Source of the DNA: Streptomyces thermodiastaticus
GTDB lineage: Bacteria; Actinomycetota; Actinomycetes; Streptomycetales; Streptomycetaceae
NCBI RefSeq assembly: GCF_014656135.1
Contig: NZ_BNBV01000002.1
Span: forward strand, 62,001-126,000
Direction: 5' to 3'
DNA: 64,000 nucleotides
Position numbers and translations under genes: made by a program. Below are positions 28,700 to 37,147 of the stretch, one piece after another. Position 1 is the first letter of the stretch, and the number at the start of each line of letters is the position of its first letter. The notes below the pieces were generated by a model that was given only the letters and a program-made list of their open reading frames with translations, was not told the DNA's origin and did no database searches.

Positions 28700-30259
28700 G
28701 TGACCTCCAGCCCCACCCCCGTCACCGCCCGGCACGCACCAGGGCCGGCCCGCGCCGGCGGGCACCGGCCGTCCCGGTTCACCGCCGCCGTCACGCTCGT
28801 CGCCATGTGCCTGGGTGCCATGACGACCTTTCTGCTGATCACCGCGTCCGTGTCGGCGCTGTCGGCGATCCAGGACGACCTGCACGTCTCCCCGACCGGC
28901 CTGGTGTGGATCCCCTCCGCGTACACACTGCTGGTGGCCTGCCTGGTGATGTCCGCGGGCACGATCGGCAATCTGTACGGCCGCAAGCGTGCCTTCCTCA
29001 CCGGCGCCGCGTTCCTGATCCTCGGATCGCTCACCGTCCACGCCGCGACCGGTATGGCGGGCGTCGTCGCCGGTCAGCTCGTCTCCGGCATCGGCGGCGC
29101 GCTCGTGCTGCCCAACAGCCTGGCCATCCTGGGGGCCGCCTTCCCCGACCCGCACCGGCGCACCGAGGTCGTCACCGTCTGGGCGGCCTCCTCCGGCATC
29201 GGACTCGCCGTCGGCCCCCTCATCGCGGGCGCCCTGCTGGACCGCTTCCATTGGCACACCGTGTTCCTGTCGACCGCGGTGCTCGCCGTGGTCACCATGG
29301 CGGTGGCCGTCTTCGTCGCCGAGTCGCGCAGCCCGGGCGGCAGACTGGACCTCCCCGGGCAGATCCTGGCCGTGCTCGGCATCGCCGCCCTCGTCTACGC
29401 TCTCATCGAAGGCGGACACGACGGCTACGCCGCTCCGCGGATCCTTCTCGCCTGGTGCGTCGCGGTGGTCGCACTGACCGGCTTCGTCCTCGTCGAACGC
29501 GCCGCCCGCACGCCCATGCTGGACGTGGCCCTGTTCCGGTCGGCGTCCTTCAGCGCCGTGATGTTCGTCGCGGCCGTCTCCCTGTTCGGCTTCACCGGCG
29601 TCTCCATCCTGTCGGTGCTCTTCTACGAGCGGGTCCAGCGCCTGTCCGCCCTGGACGTGGGATGGCGCCTGCTGGCCCTGTTCGGCATGTACGTGGTCGT
29701 CGCCTACGCGGCCGGACGTCTGATCCGCCGCACCGGCTTCAAACTCCCGCTGACGCTGGGCTTCGTCCTCGGGGCTGCCGCCGCCGCCGGACTCGCCACC
29801 GTGGGGCCGGGCACGCCGTACTCCCGCGTGTGGTGGCTGTACGCCCTCTTCGGCGCCGCGAGCGGGATGGTGGCCGCGCCGAGCACCGCGGCGGCCCTGG
29901 TCAGCGTCTCCCACGAACGCGCCGGCATGGCCTCGGGAGCGGTCAACGCCTTCCGTCAGGTCGGTTCCGTCACCGGCTCGTCCCTGCTCGGCGCCCTCCT
30001 CGCCGGCCGGCTCCGGTCCCAGCTGCCGGACCGGCTCGAGGCCCACGGCGTGCCCAGGGCGGCCTGGCCCGCGGTCGAGCACGCCGTCTCCTCCGGCAGG
30101 AGCGACGGCACGGCCCCGCCGAACGTGACGGCGGCGGTCGGCGACGCCTTCACCTCCGGAGTGCACACGGGCATGGCCGTCATCGCGGTCGTGTTCCTGT
30201 GCGCGGCGCTGGCCTCCGCGCTGCTGGTGCGCAACCGGCCCCATTTGGCCGCCGCCTGA
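28700..30259 (+). CDS. MFS transporter, DHA2/EmrB-QacA type
   Basis: A 519-residue major-facilitator protein with about 14 hydrophobic segments. Family motifs are SPTGLVWIPSAYTLLVA in the first helices and GNLYGRKRAFLTGA (motif A), followed by ASSGIGLAVGPLIAGALL (motif C, antiporter signature). The length fits 14-TM drug:H+ antiporters. The GTG start at 28700 is 12 bp after the SDR stop, indicating co-transcription. It is probably controlled by the divergent HxlR regulator. It likely exports the product or substrate of the SDR. Confidence 0.93.
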   Translation: MTSSPTPVTARHAPGPARAGGHRPSRFTAAVTLVAMCLGAMTTFLLITASVSALSAIQDDLHVSPTGLVWIPSAYTLLVACLVMSAGTIGNLYGRKRAFLTGAAFLILGSLTVHAATGMAGVVAGQLVSGIGGALVLPNSLAILGAAFPDPHRRTEVVTVWAASSGIGLAVGPLIAGALLDRFHWHTVFLSTAVLAVVTMAVAVFVAESRSPGGRLDLPGQILAVLGIAALVYALIEGGHDGYAAPRILLAWCVAVVALTGFVLVERAARTPMLDVALFRSASFSAVMFVAAVSLFGFTGVSILSVLFYERVQRLSALDVGWRLLALFGMYVVVAYAAGRLIRRTGFKLPLTLGFVLGAAAAAGLATVGPGTPYSRVWWLYALFGAASGMVAAPSTAAALVSVSHERAGMASGAVNAFRQVGSVTGSSLLGALLAGRLRSQLPDRLEAHGVPRAAWPAVEHAVSSGRSDGTAPPNVTAAVGDAFTSGVHTGMAVIAVVFLCAALASALLVRNRPHLAAA

Positions 30260-30324
30260 CGACGCGGACGCCACACCTCCGGTGCGGTGCTGTGCTGTGC
30301 GGTGCGCGCAGCCGCCCGCACCGG

Positions 30325-30640
30325 GGGTGTGCGGTCGGCGCACACCTTAGCGCTGAGCGCGACCTTCGAAGGACGGGCTGGCAGTCCCCGCGTGACGCGA
30401 CGCGTACGGCGTTCCTCGGAAGCGACGAACCGGGGGTTGTCTCTGCGCACGGTGTTTGCGCCGATCGGGAAGGCGTCGCACTGCGCGCGCAGGGAGTCGA
30501 CACGCTCGGAGTCCGCCACGGCTGGAGAGGAGCAGACGTTCCGGTGTGGCATGGTCGATGTACCCATCGAGCGGAACTGCGACGCTGAGAATGACCCGCG
30601 GCCTCTTCCGCGTGACGACATCGTGCATGTCAGGTGTCAT
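30325..30640 (-). pseudogene. Frameshifted, truncated RibD C-terminal-type reductase
   Basis: The first 40 codons from the ATG at 30640 read RPRVILSVAVPLDGYIDHAT and PERLLLSS, the N-terminus of the dihydrofolate-reductase-like RibD_C (pyrimidine reductase) family. The continuation ADSERVDSLRAQCDA, IGANTVRRDNPRF and GLPARPSKVALSA is in a different frame, so a frameshift lies between about 30531 and 30521. The rest of the protein (about 150 residues including the substrate half) is missing after about 30325. The start overlaps the stop of the VOC gene. It is non-functional as read. Confidence 0.85.
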
Positions 30641-31076
30641 CGCCGCTCCTTGTTCGATCGGACAGGGGCTTGTTCAGACCCCAGCACCGCTCGGTGAGTA
30701 CGACGCGGTAGCCATCGGGATCGGCAATGGTCACTCCGCCATGATCCCAGTAGGGGTTGTGTGCAGCGACCACTGTTCCGCCGTGGGCGACGGCCCGATC
30801 CACCATCGCCCTGCTCACTGGCGCGTCCAGGTAGATGACCAGGAGGTCTTCGGGGGTGGGGGACGGCAGCACGGTTTCCCGCGTGCCGACCGTCAGCTCA
30901 AGGTGCCATCGTGCATCACGAGGACCCACCATGAGGAGATCATGCGTTCCGGCTTCAGGGTCCCCGACGCCCCTGAAAAGAACGTCCAAGCCCAGGCCCT
31001 CGCAGTAGAAGCGCTCAGCTGCGGCAAGGTCGGTGGAGGGGCGTGCGATACGGATGGTGTGGCTTGCGCCGATCAC
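30630..31076 (-). CDS. VOC family (glyoxalase/bleomycin-resistance fold) protein
   Basis: A 148-residue vicinal-oxygen-chelate protein with two beta-alpha-beta-beta-beta modules. The first starts HTIRIARPSTDLAAAERFYC with GLGLDVLFRG. The second has VAHGGTVVAAHNPYWDHGG and the typical C-terminal IADPDGYRVVL. Metal-binding His and Glu residues are plausible but not certain. The GTG at 31076 overlaps the MFS stop as GTGA, so these were once coupled. The function could be a lyase, dioxygenase or resistance protein. The MFS gene upstream is broken, so expression of this gene may have changed. Confidence 0.85.
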   Translation of the reverse strand: MIGASHTIRIARPSTDLAAAERFYCEGLGLDVLFRGVGDPEAGTHDLLMVGPRDARWHLELTVGTRETVLPSPTPEDLLVIYLDAPVSRAMVDRAVAHGGTVVAAHNPYWDHGGVTIADPDGYRVVLTERCWGLNKPLSDRTRSGDDT

Positions 31077-31966
31077 GCGTTTTCTCCTTCGGGTTCGCGT
31101 CGTACGGTTTCGGCTCCCGCCGTGGCCGACGGTTCGGTTCGGCTTGGGGCCAGTGGCACTGTACGCGCGGCAACCGACGCGATGGCGAAGATCACCGCCC
31201 AGCCCAGCCACCCAGCAGAGCCTAGGTCCAGACTGACGCTGATCAAGGTAGGGCCGATCACGGTCGCCACACCGAACGCCAGATTGGACGTGGCCAGATA
31301 CGTGGACCGGTGGTCCTGCGGAGTGTGCACGAGCGCCAAACTGGTTCCGCCCGCCACGACGTAGATCTCTGCCCCGGTCATCAGCACCACCACGAGAACC
31401 GCGACGGCGATGGGAGCCCACCCACTACCCCAGACGGAGAGGGGAGCCACTGCGGCACCTGTTGCCGCCAGGATGCCGCCGCTGATCATCATGCGTCGGG
31501 CACGAAGCGGCGATTCCGAACCGCGGGCCGGTCTGGTCTGGAGAGCGACCACCAGAACGGTGTTGATCAGGTAGTTCGCACTGACGAGCCACGGTGGTAG
31601 GTCGGTCTGCTGGGTGATCCACAAGGCCATGCCCACGCCGAGAAGGACAGCCGAGAAGGTCAACGCGCCGTAGATCACGGTGACTCTCAGGAATGCGGCG
31701 TTGTCGACGAGCCGCGGTCGGCTGGCTCGTCGGACTACGACTTCTGCATCCTTGGGCAGACTCAAGGCGACGGCTGCGCAGGACAGGAAGATCACGGTCG
31801 CAGCAGCCATGACCGACCGGAATGCCCACTGATCGCCAATGGCGACGGCCGCGCCGGTCGGCAAGGCTCCTACAGCCATGCCGGCGTTTCGCAGGGCGCG
31901 CAACCTGGCCGGCGGCCCAACCGCGGCGGCCTGGTCCCGGCCCGTGATCAGTGCTGAGCTGATCCG
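31073..31966 (-). pseudogene. MFS transporter truncated by an insertion sequence
   Basis: The remaining 290 or so residues begin in mid-protein with RISSALITGRDQAAAV, then LRALRNAGMAVGALPTGAAV, which is the TM4-5 region of actinobacterial MFS exporters. They continue through the last eight or so helices to a normal C-terminus. The first four helices and the start codon are absent. The homology stops where the remnant IS5-type element begins (near 31967). A TTG at 31903 could act as a start, but the product would lack half of the N-terminal domain. Confidence 0.85.
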
Positions 31967-32811
31967 GGTTTGAAACTCGGGACAGCTCAGTATTGTCGTA
32001 GCGGGTGGCGATACCGCGCCACTGCTTCAGGCGGTTGATGCACCGCTCGACGGTGTTGCACTGCTTGTACACCTCCTGGTCGAAGGCCGGTGGCCTGCCA
32101 CCGGCCTGTCCGTGCCGCTTCCGGTTGGCCTGCTGGTCGGCCCGTTCCGGGATCACCGCCCGGATGCCGCGTCTGCGCAGATGACACGGATCTCGCGGGA
32201 GGAGTGGCCCTGTCGGCCAGGACCACGTCCGGTCTGGTGCGCGGACGACCGCGCCGGCGGGGAACGCGCAGGCGGGTCATCACCTCGGTGAAGGCAGGTG
32301 CGTCACCGGCCTGACCGGCGGTGAGTTGGAAGGCCAGAGGCCGGCACCGGCCGTCGGCGACAAGGTGGATCTTCGTGGTCAGTCCGCCGCGGGAGCGGCC
32401 GATGGCGTGGTCACGCGGCTCGTCGGCCGGGGCCCCCTTTTCACGGGCCCCGGCCGCGTGCTGGTGGGCCCGCACGATCGTGGAGTCCACCGATACGGCC
32501 CACCTGACGTCCTCGTCGGCGTCGGCCTGGGCCACCAGGGCGGTGAACACCCGCTCCCACGTGCCATCGACGGCCCACATCCGCAGCCGGTTGTACACGC
32601 CCCGCCAGTTGCCGTACTTCTCCGGCAGGTGCACCCACTGGGTGCCGGTCTGGAACTTGTAGGCGATCGCGTCGATCACCTCACGATGGTCCCGCCAGCG
32701 GCCACCCCGCTTCGGCGTCCGGTCCGGGAGCAACGGCTCGATCCGCGCCCACTGCGCATCAGTCAACGGCACACCCAGACCAACGACCGACTGACCCGGA
32801 CGAAACTGCCT
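31967..32811 (-). mobile_element. Degenerate IS5-family insertion sequence
   Basis: This is about 845 bp with a broken transposase gene. Candidate ends are GTTTGAAACTCGGGACAG (near 31968) and CTGACCCGGACGAAACTGCC (near 32791-32810), which share an imperfect inverted core (CTG-CCCG and AAACT). The exact boundaries and any target duplication could not be fixed. The left end abuts the truncated MFS gene, showing that insertion or a later deletion removed the MFS 5' half. Confidence 0.65.
31985..32772 (-). pseudogene. IS5-family DDE transposase, frameshifted
   Basis: The frame starting VPLTDAQWARIEPLLPD (GTG near 32772) carries KFQTGTQWVHLPEKYGNWRG, the first DDE Asp in VSVDSTIVRAHQHA, and LTTKIHLVADG followed by the second Asp region VVLADRA. 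After VVLADRA the sequence needs two one-base corrections, near 32205 and 32180, to continue into AVIPERADQQANRKR and NTVERCINRLKQWRGIATRYD, which holds the catalytic Glu. The C-terminal 15-20 residues are also lost. The enzyme is therefore inactive. Confidence 0.85.
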
Positions 32812-33040
32812 GGCGCACCCCGGCACACATGCCCCTCGTGCGCACCGTGGCACACATGCCGCCGGCGCCCGGCGCCGCCCGCCCCGTCCGAGGTGTCCGT
32901 CGCATGTGACGATTCGCGCAGGGCACACCCGGCCGCCGGAAGGTGTCCCGGCACCGGTGTCACCTGTGTCACGGCCGGGCCGGTCCGGCCACCGGGCGGC
33001 CCGGGCCTCGTCGTCGTGCGGCCGTGCGAGCCACCGTGTC
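32812..33040. other. Intergenic region after the IS remnant
   Basis: About 230 bp between the insertion-sequence remnant and the SDR pseudogene. It contains the direct repeat GGCACACATGCC-type words near 32820 and 32850 but no gene, terminator or operator that I could recognise. Confidence 0.3.
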
Positions 33041-33866
33041 TCAGGCGGCCGGGACGTCGGTGGCCGCGGCGGACTCCTTCTGCGTCTCGATCTCGGCGAG
33101 CCGTGCGGCCAGCGCATCGCGGACGAACGTGTACGCGTCGCTGCCCAGCACCAGCCGCAGCGGACCGGGCCGCTGCGCCGCCGCGATGATCTCCTCGGCC
33201 ATCTTCGCCGGGTCGCCGGGCGAGAGCGGGGCGTTCTTGATGCCGCGGACCATCGCGGCCGGGGTGCCGTCGTACGCCGCCAGCGGCGCGGCCAGCCGGG
33301 CGCCGGTGGAGCGGAAGCCGGTGCGCGCACCGCCCGGTTCGACGATCGTCACGCCGATGCCGAAGGGGGCGACCTCCTGGGCCAGAGACTCCATGAAGCC
33401 CTCGATGCCCCACTTCGAGGCGTGATAGAGGGTGGCGCCCGGGTGGGTGGCCTGGCCGCCGTAGGTGGAGATCTGGACGATGCGGCCGCCGCCCTGTGCG
33501 CGCAGGTGCGGCAGCGCGGCCCGGGCCACCTGGATCGATCCGACCAGGTTGGTGTCGATATGGTGGCGGACCTGCTCGTCGGTCAGTTCCTCCGCCGCGC
33601 CGAACAGGCCGTAGCCGGCGTTGTTGACCACCCACGTCGATCCGGCCCAGCTCGGCGAAGGCACGGTCCACGACCTGCCGGACGGCGGCGCCGTCGGTGA
33701 CGTCCAGGCGGGCCGTCCACAGCTGGTCGCCGTAGGTGGCCTTGAGGTCGGCCACGGTCTCCGGGTTGCGCACCGTGCCGGCGACGCGGCTGCCTTCGAC
33801 CAGCAGCCGCTCGGTCATGAGGCGGCCGAAGCCGCTGCTCACACCGGTGATCAGCCAGGTCTTCAC
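33041..33866 (-). pseudogene. SDR family oxidoreductase with a single-base frameshift
   Basis: The N-terminal frame from the ATG at 33866 reads MKTWLITGVSSGFGRLMTE and RLDVTDGAAVRQVV, ending FAELGRIDV. The next frame continues VVNNAGYGLFGAAEE, with IVQISTYGGQA and the active-site YHASKWGIEG (Tyr and Lys), to a normal C-terminus. One extra base in a GGG/CCC run at about 33628-33633 separates them. Without it the gene would encode a normal SDR of about 275 residues. Because only one base is involved, a sequencing error in a homopolymer-like run cannot be ruled out. Confidence 0.85.
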
Positions 33867-34016
33867 AGATCTGCTCCTTGCTGCAGAGGAAACGGAGGGG
33901 CGGGGATGTCACCGCCGGGCGGGGATCGGTCGTGCCGGGTTCCGCACTGGCCGCCCCGGTCGTCCACCCTGCGCCGACCGGTCACCGGGAGGCATCCGTG
34001 AGGTCACCGGTCGGTC

Positions 34017-34058
34017 CACCGGTCCGTCACCCGTGGGCTCACCGGTGACGGACCGGTG
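34017..34058. promoter_or_regulatory. 15-bp inverted repeat upstream of the LuxR regulator
   Basis: CACCGGTCCGTCACC (34017-34031) pairs exactly with GGTGACGGACCGGTG (34044-34058) across 12 nt. It lies in the 394-bp divergent region 33867-34260 between the SDR pseudogene and the LuxR gene, about 200 bp upstream of the LuxR start. Additional ACCGGT palindromes occur nearby (33978, 34006). It could be an operator, a leader hairpin or a terminator for an upstream transcript. Nothing else recognisable is in this gap. Confidence 0.5.
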
Positions 34059-34260
34059 TGCGGGCGGCCCGCAGGTGTTCCGGTGCCTCGTCGGCGCGGC
34101 GCGGGGGTCGGTGCGGGACCGGGTGCGATGCGGCATCGCCGCTGGTGAGCCGGTGTCCTGCCCGGCCGTGCCGGCCCGTCGGCGGGCGGGACCGGGCGTG
34201 CGCGCCGCCCAGGCATGCGGATCGTCCCGCATCGTCCGGCTGCGTAAGCTGAGAATCCCC

Positions 34261-37008
34261 ATGACGAGACAGAGACAGACGACCGCCCTGGTCGGCCGCG
34301 AACGCGAGTGCGCGGTCGTCGACCGCCTGCTCGCGGAGAGCGCACGCGGCCGCGGCAGGGTTCTCGTCGTGCGGGGCGCACCGGGGATCGGCAAGACCGC
34401 GTTGCTCGATCACGCCGCCGAACGGGCCGCCGGTGCGACCGTGCTGCGGGTGACGGGGCTGGAGCAGGAGAGCGACCTCGGGTTCGCCGGACTGCACTGG
34501 TTGCTGCGGCCGCTGGACGCCCTGTTGCGTTCCCTGCCGGCGTCCGAGTGCGGTGCGCTGGCCGCGGCCGTCGGGCTCGGCCGGGCCGACGAGGAGCGGC
34601 CCACCGACCGTTTCCGGGTCGCGGCCCAGCTGCTCGGCCTGATCAGCCGGGCCGCCGGACAGTCGTGGGTGGTCGTGCTGGTGGACGACGCCCAGTGGCT
34701 GGACCGTCCGTCGCTGGACGCGCTGCTGTTCGCCGCCCGTCGGCTGGCCGACGACCGTGTGGCCGTCCTGATCGCCGTCCGGGACGAGGGCGCCGACGAT
34801 CTGCAGATCCCCGGTGCCGAGGAGATGACGGTGGGCGCGCTGCCGGAGGCGGATGCCGCCGAGCTGCTGTCGCGCAGCGGTGCCGGGCTGTCGCCGCAGG
34901 TGCGCGGCAGGTTGCTGCGGGAAGCGGCGGGCAATCCGCTGGCGCTGCTGGAGTTCCCGGCCGCTCTGTCGCAGGCCCAGCTCAGCGGCCGCGACCCGCT
35001 GCCGGAACCGGTGCCGCTGACCCCGCGCATCCGGCGGATGTTCCAGGACCGCATCCAGCGCCTGGACGAGGACTGCCGGGCGGCCCTCGTGCTGGCCGCC
35101 GTGGACGACACCGGCGACCTCGGCGTCGTGCTGCGGGCGGCCTCGCTGCTGGGTCTGCCGCCGGACGCGCTGGACGCCGCGGAGTCGGCGCCCTTGATCG
35201 ACCTCACCGGCGGCCGGATCGTCTTCCGTCATCCGCTGGTGCGCGCCACCGTCCACGACGGTTCCACGTCGGGTCAGCGCCGGCGCGCCCACATGGCACT
35301 CGCCGGTGCCCTCGTCGCCCGGGACCACGACGAACGGCGGATCTGGCACCGGGCGCTGGCCGCCGTGGACGTGGACGAGGACACGGCCGCGGAGCTGGAG
35401 ACCGTGGCCCGGTGGGCGGCCCGGCGGGCCGCCCACGCATCCGCCGCGACCGCCCTGCTGCAGGCCGCGGACCTCAGCCCCCGGGACGCCGACCGTCTGC
35501 GCCGCACCGCTGCCGCCGCGGAGGCGGCCTGGGCTGCGGGCCAGACCGACCGGGCGCGAGCGGCGGCCCGCCGCGCCCTGGCCGGCGCCGACCGCGACCT
35601 GTCGGCCCGGATGCTGTCGCTGACGGGCGTCATCGAGTACCGCACCGGGCGGCTCACCGACGCCTGCGACCAGCTGCTTCAGGCGGCCCGTGCCGAGACG
35701 GATCCCTCACGGAAACTGGAGATCCTCATCAACGCGGCCGGTGCCGCCTTCTCCGCCGGTGACGCGGGCCGGTTGGGCACGCTCGCCGCGGCGACCCGGG
35801 ACGTCGCACCGCGCACGGCACGCGACCGTCTGATCGTCGCCCTGGTGCGGGGCCATGCCGCCCTGGCCGCGCAGGAGCACCGGGAGGCAAGGGAGTCGCT
35901 CACCGTGGCGGTCGCGGCGGCCGGCGAGGTCGACGACCCCCGGGCCTTGATGTGGGCGGCACGCGCGCAGTCCGTCACGTTCGGCATGGGCTCCGGGCTG
36001 CCGCAGGCCGACCGGGCCGTGCGGGCCGCCCGGGCCGACGGCCTGATCGGCCTGCTGCCGCTGGCCCTGTCGCAGCAGTCGGCCGACCTGATCGGTGTGG
36101 GCGCCTACGACCTGGCCTGCGCCGCCGCCGAGGAGGGCGACCGGCTCGCCTCGGAACTGGGGCAGAGCCGCGCCGCCCACCTGAACCACCTGGCGATGAT
36201 CGCGGCCGTCAGGGGCCGGCGGGACGAGGCGGTGCGCACCGCGAAGGACGCCCTGGCCCGTGCGCGGCACACCGGGTCGACCTATCACCTGGGACTGGCC
36301 CGGTGGGCGATGGGCTGCGCCGACCTGTACGCGGGGGATCCCGGCCGGGCGGCGCAGCAGCTGGTGACCGTGGCCTCGCCGGACCACACGCATTTCGATC
36401 CCGTGGTGGGCTTCGCCGCGATGCCGGACGCCGTCGAGGCGTGTGCGCGGGCCGGCGACCGGACGCGAGCCGGGCAGCTGCTGGACACGTATGCCGCCTG
36501 GGTGGCCGCGAACCCCCACGAGACGAGGGACGCCCTGCTCGCGTACTGCGAGACCGTGGTGCACACGGACGACGACCGGCGTGCCCGCGTGCTCCGGCTC
36601 GCCGCCGCGCTGTCCCCGCTGCACCGGGGCCGCTGCGAGCTCTCGCACGGCGAGTGGCTCCGCCGGCGCCGCCGCCCGCACCGGGCCCGCGCCCATCTGC
36701 GCACCGCGCACGAGCTGTTCTCGGCCGTCGGAGCCGTCACGCTCGCCGAGCGGGCCGCGAGCGAACTGCGTGCGGCCGGGGACGCCGGCACCGGTCCGGA
36801 ACCGGCCGGCCCGGCGTCCGAACGGCTCACCCCGCAGGAGTTGCAGATCGCCATGCTGGTGGCGCAGGGCCTGACCAACCCGCAGATCGCGGCCCAGCTC
36901 TTCCTCAGCCCGCGCACGATCGACTACCACCTGCACAAGGTCTTCCGGAAGCTGGGACTGTCCTCCCGCACCCAGCTCGTGCGTTATCCACGTCTGCTGG
37001 GGCCGTGA
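34261..37008 (+). CDS. LAL-type LuxR family transcriptional regulator
   Basis: A 915-residue large ATP-binding LuxR-type regulator. The N-terminal nucleotide-binding domain has Walker A VVRGAPGIGKTALLDHAAE (about residue 40) and Walker B VVVLVDDAQWLDRPS (about residue 140). The middle consists of helical TPR-like repeats rich in Ala and Leu. The C-terminal LuxR HTH spans about residues 855-910: LTPQELQIAMLVAQGLTNPQ and FLSPRTIDYHLHKVFRKLGL. The ATG at 34261 was chosen because the VGRERE box follows directly; the Shine-Dalgarno is weak. Such proteins activate secondary-metabolite or sugar genes. Its target is not evident: the convergent MFS gene and upstream SDR pseudogene are candidates only by position. 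Confidence 0.92.
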   Translation: MTRQRQTTALVGRERECAVVDRLLAESARGRGRVLVVRGAPGIGKTALLDHAAERAAGATVLRVTGLEQESDLGFAGLHWLLRPLDALLRSLPASECGALAAAVGLGRADEERPTDRFRVAAQLLGLISRAAGQSWVVVLVDDAQWLDRPSLDALLFAARRLADDRVAVLIAVRDEGADDLQIPGAEEMTVGALPEADAAELLSRSGAGLSPQVRGRLLREAAGNPLALLEFPAALSQAQLSGRDPLPEPVPLTPRIRRMFQDRIQRLDEDCRAALVLAAVDDTGDLGVVLRAASLLGLPPDALDAAESAPLIDLTGGRIVFRHPLVRATVHDGSTSGQRRRAHMALAGALVARDHDERRIWHRALAAVDVDEDTAAELETVARWAARRAAHASAATALLQAADLSPRDADRLRRTAAAAEAAWAAGQTDRARAAARRALAGADRDLSARMLSLTGVIEYRTGRLTDACDQLLQAARAETDPSRKLEILINAAGAAFSAGDAGRLGTLAAATRDVAPRTARDRLIVALVRGHAALAAQEHREARESLTVAVAAAGEVDDPRALMWAARAQSVTFGMGSGLPQADRAVRAARADGLIGLLPLALSQQSADLIGVGAYDLACAAAEEGDRLASELGQSRAAHLNHLAMIAAVRGRRDEAVRTAKDALARARHTGSTYHLGLARWAMGCADLYAGDPGRAAQQLVTVASPDHTHFDPVVGFAAMPDAVEACARAGDRTRAGQLLDTYAAWVAANPHETRDALLAYCETVVHTDDDRRARVLRLAAALSPLHRGRCELSHGEWLRRRRRPHRARAHLRTAHELFSAVGAVTLAERAASELRAAGDAGTGPEPAGPASERLTPQELQIAMLVAQGLTNPQIAAQLFLSPRTIDYHLHKVFRKLGLSSRTQLVRYPRLLGP

Positions 37009-37020
37009 CCCCCGTAGGGC

Positions 37021-37035
37021 CGCCCCGGGGGCGGT
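37021..37035. terminator. Short GC-rich hairpin between convergent genes
   Basis: CCGCCCC and GGGGCGG separated by one G form a 7-bp stem 12 bp after the LuxR stop, in the gap before the convergent MFS gene. It may help to terminate the LuxR transcript. There is no T run. Confidence 0.4.
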
Positions 37036-37147
37036 GCTGTCGTGCGGCCGGGGGTCCGCCCGGAGGGTTCGCGGCGGTGCGTGCCCCGGGGCGGTGGAGC
37101 GGACGTGCGGGTGCCCGGCCGACGTCATGTGAGACGGACCGGGTGGG

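Noticed and set aside
27869..30343. 824-codon frame antisense to the SDR and MFS genes
   Set aside because: It is low-complexity Gly/Asp/Arg sequence with no family features.
31954..31990. CTGAGCTG/CAGCTCAG inverted repeat considered as the terminal repeat of the IS element
   Set aside because: The same motif is not found at the other end near 32800, so it was not used to define the element.
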